Shown in pieces: positions 14,356-20,350 of a stretch of 41,359 bases of DNA. Source of the DNA: CAYVNU01 sp964453265 (GTDB lineage Bacteria; Patescibacteriota; Doudnabacteria; UBA920); NCBI GenBank assembly GCA_964453265.1, contig CAYVNU010000006.1, positions 1-41,359 on the forward strand, read 5' to 3'. The notes below the pieces were generated by a model that ran no database searches, had not been told where the DNA came from, and saw only the letters and a program-made list of their open reading frames with translations. The first letter of the stretch is position 1. Every line of letters begins with the position of its first letter. The position numbers were made by a program, and so were the translations under genes.

Positions 14356-14910
14356 ATGTCAAGAATCGGAAAAAAACCTATAGTTATCCCTTCAGGAGTC
14401 AAACTCGAGCAAAAGGGTAATATCTTGTCCGTTAGCGGAGCTAAGGGTGCTTTGCAATTGGAAGTTCATCCTAAAGTTACCTTAACCATTTCTGAAAAAG
14501 AAGCAGTTGTTGATGTTGGCAATAAGGCAGATAAAAGACAGAAAGCACTTTGGGGCTTGTTTCGCTCTCTAGTTCAGAATATGGTAGACGGAGTTACCAA
14601 AGGTTTTGAAAAGAAATTAGAAGTAATTGGCGTTGGATTTAAAGTTGCAACTCAAGGCCAGAAATTAGTCATGGCTTTGGGTTTTTCCCATCCGGTAGAA
14701 GTTGAAATTCCAAAAGAACTTCAGGTTACCGTAGATAAAAATACTATTTCAATTAGCGGCGCGGATAAGCAAAAAGTCGGACAGTTTGCGGCTGAAATTC
14801 GAGAGTTAAAAAAACCTGAACCTTATAAAGGTAAAGGTATAAAATATTCCGATGAGGTAATTTTAAGAAAAGCAGGTAAAGTTGTTAAAGTAGTCGGAGG
14901 CGGAAAATAG
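14356..14910 (+). CDS. rplF: 50S ribosomal protein L6
   Basis: L6 supports the sarcin-ricin loop region where translation GTPases dock. The product (184 aa) contains MSRIGKKPIVIPSGVKLEQK, RSLVQNMVDGVTKGFEKKLE, VIGVGFKVATQGQKLVMALG and the C-terminal RELKKPEPYKGKGIKYSDE, diagnostic of L6. Normal length. Confidence 0.97.
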   Translation: MSRIGKKPIVIPSGVKLEQKGNILSVSGAKGALQLEVHPKVTLTISEKEAVVDVGNKADKRQKALWGLFRSLVQNMVDGVTKGFEKKLEVIGVGFKVATQGQKLVMALGFSHPVEVEIPKELQVTVDKNTISISGADKQKVGQFAAEIRELKKPEPYKGKGIKYSDEVILRKAGKVVKVVGGGK

Positions 14911-15030
14911 TTCATCAAGTTCATAAAGTTATCCCTCCTTTGCTAAAGCTTCGGCGGGCACGCAAGTTCATCAAGTGGATTTGCTCAACTTTATAAACTT
15001 TAAGAACTTTATAACTTGTTAAACTTATAT
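14911..15030. repeat. TTCATCAAGTT/AACTTTATAA palindrome with nested dispersed element
   Basis: TTCATCAAGTTCATAAAGTT on the left faces AACTTTATAAACTTTAAGAA and CTTTATAACTTG on the right. Between them, at about 14935-14966, lies a copy of the GC-rich element (TTGCTAAAGCTTCGGCGGGC), and the word GTTCATCAAG resumes right after it. The element therefore appears inserted inside an older palindrome. Confidence 0.7.
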
Positions 15031-15032
15031 TT

Positions 15033-15386
15033 ATGGACAAGAACAAGCACAAAAGAATAAAAAGAACCATTAGGCATACTAGAGTAAGAAGTAAAATTTC
15101 CGGCAGCGCTTTAAAGCCGAGACTTGCTGTTTTTAGAGCTAACTCTAATATCTATGCTCAGTTAATAGACGATGTTTTAGGCAAGACTTTAATTTCCGCT
15201 TCTACTTTGGAACTAAAAACTAAAGCTAAAAAAGCTGAACAGGCTTTGGAAGTTGGTAAGCTTTTAGCAAAAAAAGCCGGAGAGCATAAAATTACTGAAG
15301 TGGTTTTTGACAGAGGTGGTTATAAATATCACGGACGCGTAAAGGCTTTGGCAGAAGGTGCTAGAGAAGGTGGTCTCAAATTTTAA
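15033..15386 (+). CDS. rplR: 50S ribosomal protein L18
   Basis: L18 binds 5S rRNA with L5. The 117-residue product has RIKRTIRHTRVRSKISGSAL, KPRLAVFRANSNIYAQLIDD and the C-terminal FDRGGYKYHGRVKALAEGAR with REGGLKF. Normal length and position. Confidence 0.96.
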   Translation: MDKNKHKRIKRTIRHTRVRSKISGSALKPRLAVFRANSNIYAQLIDDVLGKTLISASTLELKTKAKKAEQALEVGKLLAKKAGEHKITEVVFDRGGYKYHGRVKALAEGAREGGLKF

Positions 15387-15402
15387 TTAACAAAATTCTA
15401 TT

Positions 15403-15429
15403 GGACTTTTAGGTCTTATAGGACATATA
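15403..15429. repeat. Three degenerate 9-mers before rpsE
   Basis: GGACTTTTA, GGTCTTATA and GGACATATA follow each other directly. It is a short period-9 array in the 52-nt rplR-rpsE gap, with a possible internal fold (GGACTTTTAGGTC). Confidence 0.45.
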
Positions 15430-15438
15430 ATACTAATT

Positions 15439-15945
15439 ATGGCTTTTGAAAAAAGACGAAGACAATCTAATAATGAAGGCGAAAGAGAACGCAGCGAATT
15501 CGACCAAAAAGTCGTTGAAGTTAAGCGCGTAACTCGTGTAGTTGCCGGTGGAAAACGCATGCGCTTCCGCGCTTTGGTTGTTATTGGAGATCATAAAGGT
15601 AAAGTTGGAATGGGTTTAAGAAAAGGTGCTGATGTATCGGAAAGCGTAAATAAAGCAGTTAATCAGGCTAAAAAGAATATGATTACTTTGCCTTTAGTTA
15701 ATCAAACCATACCTCATGAAATGAATGTTAAGTATAAGTCCTCTTCTTTAATGTTAAAGCCAGCTAAACCTGGTACCGGTGTTATTGCCGGTGGGGCAGT
15801 AAGAAGTGTTATGGATTTAGCCGGAGTCAAGAATGTAGTTTGTAAAATGCTTGGCAGTAATAATAAAGTTAACAATGTAAAAGCAGTTTTTGAAGCATTT
15901 GTAAAAATGAAGAGTAAGGAAGAATTAGCAAGAATTAGGAAATAA
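15439..15945 (+). CDS. rpsE: 30S ribosomal protein S5
   Basis: S5 lies near the mRNA entry and the decoding centre and influences fidelity. The product (168 aa) shows EFDQKVVEVKRVTRVVAGGK, RMRFRALVVIGDHKGKVGMG, SSSLMLKPAKPGTGVIAGGA and AGVKNVVCKMLGSNNKVNNV. The N-terminal 18 residues are charged. rpmD (L30), which usually comes next, is absent. Confidence 0.97.
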   Translation: MAFEKRRRQSNNEGERERSEFDQKVVEVKRVTRVVAGGKRMRFRALVVIGDHKGKVGMGLRKGADVSESVNKAVNQAKKNMITLPLVNQTIPHEMNVKYKSSSLMLKPAKPGTGVIAGGAVRSVMDLAGVKNVVCKMLGSNNKVNNVKAVFEAFVKMKSKEELARIRK

Positions 15946-15946
15946 G

Positions 15947-16049
15947 GTTTACGAAGTACGAATTTGTACCAATATACAAATTTATACTTCTAGAACCAAG
16001 CCTTAATAATTTGTATTAGTATATTAGTATCAATTAGTATTTAGTAAAG
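15947..16049. repeat. Family A palindrome, copy 7, at the usual rpmD position
   Basis: GTTTACGAAGTACGAATTTG on the left; CAATTAGTATTTAGTAAAG on the right, ending two bases before the rplO ATG. It occupies the place where rpmD lies in other operons; I see no remnant of an L30 frame. Confidence 0.75.
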
Positions 16050-16051
16050 AT

Positions 16052-16486
16052 ATGTTAAAATTACATCAACTTCGCAAAAATCCTAAATCTATTCACAGAC
16101 GTAAAGTCGTCGGTCGTGGTCTTGGTAGTGGTCATGGTACTTATTCTACCCGCGGTGGAAAAGGTCAGACTGCAAGAACTGGTCATAGTAAAATGCCGGT
16201 GAATTTTGAAGGTGGCCGTCAACCGTTAGTTAGGCAATTGCCAAAATTACGAGGTTTTAAAGCCTTAAATTCCAAACATGTTGTTATTGCTTTAACTAAA
16301 CTAAATGTTTTTAACGACGGTGAAACCGTGGACTTAAAGGCTTTAAAGCAGAAAAATTTAGTCGATGTAAATGCTTTGAAAGTTAAAGTTTTAAATGGTG
16401 AAATCAAAAAGAAATTAACTATAAAATTACCTGTATCTGCAAGCGTAAAGTTGGCAGTGGAAAAAGCCGGCGGAACAGTGATTTAG
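16052..16486 (+). CDS. rplO: 50S ribosomal protein L15
   Basis: L15 is a late assembly protein whose extended N terminus threads through 23S rRNA. The 144-residue product carries RRKVVGRGLGSGHGTYSTRG, GKGQTARTGHSKMPVNFEGG, RQPLVRQLPKLRGF and a C-terminal VKLAVEKAGGTVI. It directly precedes secY as in most bacteria. Confidence 0.97.
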   Translation: MLKLHQLRKNPKSIHRRKVVGRGLGSGHGTYSTRGGKGQTARTGHSKMPVNFEGGRQPLVRQLPKLRGFKALNSKHVVIALTKLNVFNDGETVDLKALKQKNLVDVNALKVKVLNGEIKKKLTIKLPVSASVKLAVEKAGGTVI

Positions 16487-16538
16487 TTTATCAAATTATT
16501 AAGCTATCAAGCTAAAATAGCTTGCTAAATTTGATAAA
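16487..16538. repeat. Palindrome before secY
   Basis: TTTATCAAATT (16487-16497) is exactly complementary to AATTTGATAAA (16528-16538), and inside it AAGCTA pairs with TAGCTT. It starts right after the rplO stop. Confidence 0.75.
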
Positions 16539-16553
16539 TATTTTAGCCAAATT

Positions 16554-17834
16554 ATGAATAAATTATATCTTATTTGGAAAACAAAGGACCTGCGCAACAA
16601 AATTTTTATTGTGTTAGGTCTTTTATTATTGACTCGTGTTTTGGCTCATGTACCTATTCCTGGTATTGATTCTTCCGGACTTAAGAATTTTTTACAACAG
16701 TCCCAATTTTTCAATTTATTAGATATTTTTTCCGGGGGCGGTTTAACTAATTTTTCGATTGCCATGCTCGGCGTGGGTCCTTACATTACCGCGTCTATTA
16801 TAATGCAGCTTTTAACAATAGTTATTCCTTCGCTTGCTGAGATGTCTAAAGAAGGCGGAGAAGCCGGTAGAACAACTATTAATCAATATACTCGATACAT
16901 TACAATCCCGCTGACTTTTTTACAGGGTTTTGGAACTATTAGATTACTTCAGTCTCAAGGTGGTAGTGCGATTTTAGGACAGTTTACCCCGTTTACTTGG
17001 TTTTTAGTTTTACTCTCTGTAACCGCAGGTACTTTGCTTATTATGTGGCTTGGTGAAATTATGTCTGAATTTGATATCGGTAATGGAATTTCTTTAATTA
17101 TTTTTGCCGGTATTGTTGCCAGACTTCCGGCCTCTTTCAGTTTTATAAGCGGATGGTATGATGCAAGCAAATTGCCGGTTGTACTAGGTTTTTTAGCGGT
17201 TGGATTAATAGTTATAGCCGGAGTAGTGTTAGTAACAGAAGCACAGCGTAATATTCCGGTTGCTTATGCAAAAAGAGTTCGGGGTAATAAATTATTTGGC
17301 GGAGTTAATACTCATTTGCCTTTAAGGCTAAACCAAGCCGGTGTTATTCCAATTATTTTTGCTATTTCCTTAATGCTTTTTCCGGCATTAATTGCGCAGT
17401 TTTTTGTAAATGCGAAATCGCATCTTATAGCGACTTATGCTAACAAAACTATTGCTTTGTTTAATTCTCAAGGCTGGTTTTACGGCGTAACTTATTTTTT
17501 GTTGATTATGGTGTTTACTTATTTTTATACTGCTGTAGTTTTCAATCCAACTGAAATTGCGGAAAATGTCCAGAAAAATGGTGGTTTTGTGCCCGGATTA
17601 AGACCAGGCGCCCAGACAGCAGACTTTTTGGCTTCCGTATTAAACCGCATTACTTTGGCCGGTGCTTTTTTCTTGGCTTTAATTGCAATTCTTCCTCTGT
17701 TATTACAATCTTTTACAGGCACCCAGGCTTTAACTTTTGGTGGTACCGGACTGTTGATCGTAGTTTCCGTAGTTATTGAAGTTATAAAGAAAATCGAAGC
17801 TCAGCTAACCATGCATGATTACGAAGGTTTTTAG
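16554..17834 (+). CDS. secY: Preprotein translocase subunit SecY
   Basis: SecY is the membrane channel of the Sec translocon. At 426 residues it has the normal ten hydrophobic segments. Diagnostic stretches are LLLTRVLAHVPIPGIDSSGL, FSGGGLTNFSIAMLGVGPYI, TASIIMQLLTIVIPSLAEMS and IPVAYAKRVRGN; the cytosolic loop FNPTEIAENVQKNGGFVPGL with RPG is also typical, and the end is AQLTMHDYEGF. It ends the operon: adk, map, infA and rpmJ do not follow, and a hairpin sits on the stop codon. Confidence 0.98.
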   Translation: MNKLYLIWKTKDLRNKIFIVLGLLLLTRVLAHVPIPGIDSSGLKNFLQQSQFFNLLDIFSGGGLTNFSIAMLGVGPYITASIIMQLLTIVIPSLAEMSKEGGEAGRTTINQYTRYITIPLTFLQGFGTIRLLQSQGGSAILGQFTPFTWFLVLLSVTAGTLLIMWLGEIMSEFDIGNGISLIIFAGIVARLPASFSFISGWYDASKLPVVLGFLAVGLIVIAGVVLVTEAQRNIPVAYAKRVRGNKLFGGVNTHLPLRLNQAGVIPIIFAISLMLFPALIAQFFVNAKSHLIATYANKTIALFNSQGWFYGVTYFLLIMVFTYFYTAVVFNPTEIAENVQKNGGFVPGLRPGAQTADFLASVLNRITLAGAFFLALIAILPLLLQSFTGTQALTFGGTGLLIVVSVVIEVIKKIEAQLTMHDYEGF

Positions 17835-17855
17835 ATTTTGCTGAGGCAAAAATCT
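17833..17855 (+). terminator. Hairpin over the secY stop codon
   Basis: AGATTTTGC (17833-17841) pairs with GCAAAAATCT (17846-17855) with a one-base bulge, around a TGAG loop. No clear T-run follows, so efficiency is uncertain. It marks the end of the ribosomal operon. Confidence 0.45.
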
Positions 17856-17860
17856 ATCTT

Positions 17861-17921
17861 CCTTCTCCCAGCCAGCAGGCTTGGGAGAAGGTGTCCCGCC
17901 TTTGGCGGGACGGATGAGGGC
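17861..17921. repeat. Solo CCTTCTCCC/GGGAGAAGG palindrome
   Basis: CCTTCTCCCA (17861-17870) pairs with TGGGAGAAGG (17882-17891); a second hairpin GTCCCGCC-TTT-GGCGGGAC (17893-17911) follows, and the element ends in GGATGAGGG. The style (C/T-rich hairpin plus a GNTGAGG tail) is that of the repeats bounding the two DUF559 cassettes, but no nuclease gene is present here. Confidence 0.65.
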
Positions 17922-18014
17922 TTTGCATTAGTTGAAACAAATATCTAAGACTTTCAGCAGATGCTAAAGAGAGTACTTAAAATGTTAGCTTTTAGATTAT
18001 AGGAATGTTACAAT

Positions 18015-18041
18015 AAACCTGCCTTTTAAACGGGCAGGTTT
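18015..18041. terminator. Terminator-like hairpin before the CYTH gene
   Basis: AAACCTGCC (18015-18023) pairs exactly with GGCAGGTTT (18033-18041) and is followed by a T and A-rich DNA. It lies 8 nt before the next start codon, so it may be a leader hairpin instead. Confidence 0.55.
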
Positions 18042-18049
18042 TAAATTAT

Positions 18050-18595
18050 ATGAATGAAATAGAAACAAAAATTTTAAATGTTGATGAATTTGTAATATCG
18101 GAAAAGTTGGATAAGCTGGGCGCAAAAAAAAAGCAAAAAACTAGATTGGTTGTAGATTGGTTTGGGCCAAAAGGTCTTACCCATAAAGGCGATGACCCAT
18201 GGTATTTGAGAGTTAGAAGTTATTCAGACGGAAAGATAGAGGTTACTTGGAAAAGCAAGAGCAAAGTTTTAGGCATAGCCCGCAGTCAAAAAGAAATAAA
18301 TTTTACAGTTTCAGACAAGCAATCGGTTTTTGATTTATTTACAAATTTAGATTTAGAACTTTATGCTCATCAAGAAAAAGACAGAACATCGTGGAAATAT
18401 AAAAATTGGCAATTTGATTTAGATAAGTATCCCAATATGCCGGTATACTTGGAGATTGAAAGCCAGAGTGAAGCAGGTATTATGGAAGCAATTAAACTGT
18501 TAAATTTGGAGAATTTTAAAACCAGTTCCGAAGGGGAAACAAATTTAATCCAAAATATTTATAAATTGAATTGGAGTAATATGAGATTTGATTAG
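18050..18595 (+). CDS. CYTH-domain protein (CyaB/triphosphatase type)
   Basis: CYTH enzymes form an eight-strand tunnel that binds triphosphates and metal; members are class IV adenylate cyclases, thiamine triphosphatases or inorganic triphosphatases. The 181-residue product has the N-terminal EIETK (an ExExK signature), paired basic strands WYLRVRSYSDGKIEVTWKSK and the acidic VYLEIE strand near the C terminus, in the right order. The substrate cannot be told from sequence. It starts the region after the ribosomal operon and is followed by two probable enzymes on the same strand. Confidence 0.8.
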   Translation: MNEIETKILNVDEFVISEKLDKLGAKKKQKTRLVVDWFGPKGLTHKGDDPWYLRVRSYSDGKIEVTWKSKSKVLGIARSQKEINFTVSDKQSVFDLFTNLDLELYAHQEKDRTSWKYKNWQFDLDKYPNMPVYLEIESQSEAGIMEAIKLLNLENFKTSSEGETNLIQNIYKLNWSNMRFD

Positions 18596-18639
18596 CATGG
18601 ATTATGCTAAAGAAATATTTAATTAGTTTAATTTAACCT

Positions 18640-19458
18640 ATGACGTTAGAGGCGGGGAGTAATTATAATTTTGAAGATATGGCGGAATTGGAAAGGCATT
18701 TAGAGCCAGCACTTTTAGAGTATGAAAAAAACCGATATAGAATTAGTTTAGCTGAAATATTAGAGCGTTATGACGAATTAAAAAATGCACTGGGAATTAA
18801 AAGTTTTGATTTCCCCCCTAGCTACGAAGTAAAAACTTCTGCAAATATTGAGTTGACTATTTTTTCCGCTGTGGCCGGGCGTGGCGATGTTAAAACCGCA
18901 TTTATTATTGCTTTAGATGAAAAAGGTAATGTGTTGGGTCATAGAAGGCAAATAATTAATGAAGGAAATAATGAAATCATATCAAAAGGCTATATCTCTG
19001 TTGGAGAAAGAGGTAAAGGGGTGGCAATGCCCATTGAAGCCGCTGCCACAAGAATTATGCAGTCTGAATCAAGTAAACTGCAAAAGCCGCTTAGATGGGT
19101 TGTAAGTAATACTAATTTAGATCAGCTAGAGGCATTTAATAAAAAAGCTCAAGCAGAAAAAGATTCTGAAAAAAAATCTTTTTTGAATTTATTGGCTTTT
19201 AGATCTTCCAAAGAACAGGCAAGATTTAAGAAAATTTATGGCGCAGGAGGCTTACTTGGTTTTGACCAAAATTTGGAAAAAGTTTTTCTGCCAAAAGAGT
19301 TATCTAGCGAGTACAATGCTGCAAAAGTTAGTTTGGTCAGGCAGGGAAATGAATACATTGGTTCTAATACAGAAGAAAAAACAACCGATTATATAGTTTT
19401 AAAAAGACAAAAATTAATTGAAATTTTTAAACATATCAGAGAACAAGTAAATGCTTAA
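18640..19458 (+). CDS. Unknown protein with a GNAT-like segment, 272 aa
   Basis: I do not recognise the family with confidence. Around residues 115-175 the pattern GYISVGERGKGVAMPIEAAA, then WVVSNTNLDQLEAFNKKAQ, resembles motifs A and B of GNAT acyltransferases (a RGxGxx pyrophosphate loop followed by an Asn and a Phe-rich helix). The preceding strand with ALDEKGNVLGHRR also fits. The flanking parts are not GNAT-like. It is soluble and has no signal peptide. It is followed 15 nt later by a zincin gene, so the two may be co-transcribed. Confidence 0.55.
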   Translation: MTLEAGSNYNFEDMAELERHLEPALLEYEKNRYRISLAEILERYDELKNALGIKSFDFPPSYEVKTSANIELTIFSAVAGRGDVKTAFIIALDEKGNVLGHRRQIINEGNNEIISKGYISVGERGKGVAMPIEAAATRIMQSESSKLQKPLRWVVSNTNLDQLEAFNKKAQAEKDSEKKSFLNLLAFRSSKEQARFKKIYGAGGLLGFDQNLEKVFLPKELSSEYNAAKVSLVRQGNEYIGSNTEEKTTDYIVLKRQKLIEIFKHIREQVNA

Positions 19459-19472
19459 AATTTAACAAAACA

Positions 19473-19838
19473 ATGGAAAATTTAGAATTTGAAAATTTAA
19501 TTGTAGAGGCGGTGGCGGCTTTGCCGGAGAATATTCGTCAGAAATTAGACAATGTTTCTATTACTATGGAAGAAGGCGAGAGTCCGAACAATAGTTTATT
19601 TGGGCTTTATCATGGTATTTCTCAGTTAAAAAGAGGTGGGTCTTATGGTATTGGCCAGGTTTTACCGGACAAGATAACTATTTATAAAGGCACAATAGAA
19701 AAATTTGCAACATCGCCGGAAAATATTCCCTCGCTTGTAAGGCGGGTGGTTTGGCATGAAATTGCTCATCATTTTGGCTTTGATGAAGAAGGTGTAAGCA
19801 AACTTGAGGCAAAATGGTTAAAAGAGGGTAAACTATAG
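19473..19838 (+). CDS. Zincin-like metallopeptidase, MMP_TTHA0227/DUF1025 family
   Basis: A small cytosolic minimal metalloprotease. Residues 95-106 read HEIAHHFGFDEE, which is the HExxHxxGxxE zinc motif with E96 as the predicted general base. The preceding strand GIGQVLPDKITIYKGTIEKF matches the family's edge strand. At 121 residues it has the usual length. No substrate is known for this family. It lies behind a GNAT-like gene, and a strong promoter for the next genes follows it. Confidence 0.85.
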   Translation: MENLEFENLIVEAVAALPENIRQKLDNVSITMEEGESPNNSLFGLYHGISQLKRGGSYGIGQVLPDKITIYKGTIEKFATSPENIPSLVRRVVWHEIAHHFGFDEEGVSKLEAKWLKEGKL

Positions 19839-19873
19839 AACATGATGTAGAAATAAGGTGTTCTGTGCAAAAC

Positions 19874-19902
19874 TTGACAAAAAGTTAAAAAAGGTGTATA
19901 AT
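19874..19902 (+). promoter_or_regulatory. Perfect promoter TTGACA-N17-TATAAT
   Basis: TTGACA (19874-19879) and TATAAT (19897-19902) are exactly 17 nt apart, a full consensus match. Start predicted near 19909, about 33 nt before the gene at 19942. It should drive the VirD4-like ATPase cluster. Confidence 0.85.
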
Positions 19903-19926
19903 ATATGTTCAATTTATTAGTTTTTG

Positions 19927-19935
19927 TGGTATAAT
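19927..19935 (+). promoter_or_regulatory. Extended -10 TGGTATAAT giving a leaderless start
   Basis: TG at 19927-19928 plus TATAAT at 19930-19935 form an extended -10. The expected start is at or next to the ATG at 19942, so the transcript would be leaderless. Its -35 region is poor. Confidence 0.6.
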
Positions 19936-19941
19936 GTGTTT

Positions 19942-20307
19942 ATGACTGTAAATAAAGAAAGTCTAGCTAATTTAATAAAAGCAGTGGAAAGTGGTGAGCC
20001 GCTCGGTGAAGCTGAAAAAGCTGCGTTGGCTGAAATTTCTGAAAAGGCTAAGAGTTTAGAAAAGCCAAACGTTTCTACTCAGTCAGATAGTGTTGTTAAG
20101 CAAGAAAATCCAAATGAAAATTTGGCTGATAATGTTGAAGTAGAAAAAGCAAAGACACAAATTACTAGCCCTGATTTAAATTCAAATCCCGAAACTTCCA
20201 CTAACGATGTATTGCAGCTTCTACATGCATTACAAGAAGCTAGTTTATATAAAGACAATAAGTCGTCCGATGCAGCTTCAGCTTTGCTTGAATCTTTAAG
20301 CAAATAG
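19942..20307 (+). CDS. Hypothetical protein, 121 aa
   Basis: I do not recognise it. The start is the ATG at 19942; an upstream in-frame codon at 19924 lies within the promoter. The N terminus is a Leu/Ala/Glu-rich helical region (residues 1-45), the middle is Asn/Ser/Thr-rich and probably disordered (45-95), and the last 30 residues form an amphipathic helix with DVLQLLHALQEASLY. Cytosolic, no cysteines. It precedes the VirD4-like ATPase by 43 nt and is probably co-transcribed, so it may be a partner. Confidence 0.65.
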   Translation: MTVNKESLANLIKAVESGEPLGEAEKAALAEISEKAKSLEKPNVSTQSDSVVKQENPNENLADNVEVEKAKTQITSPDLNSNPETSTNDVLQLLHALQEASLYKDNKSSDAASALLESLSK

Positions 20308-20350
20308 AATTTTAGAAATAAAAAATCGAAGTTAAAATAAAAGTCAAAAA

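Noticed and set aside
6203..16049. Repeats in the ribosomal operon as a CRISPR array
   Set aside because: Copies are 70-100 nt, separated by genes, palindromic along their length and without regular spacers or cas genes.
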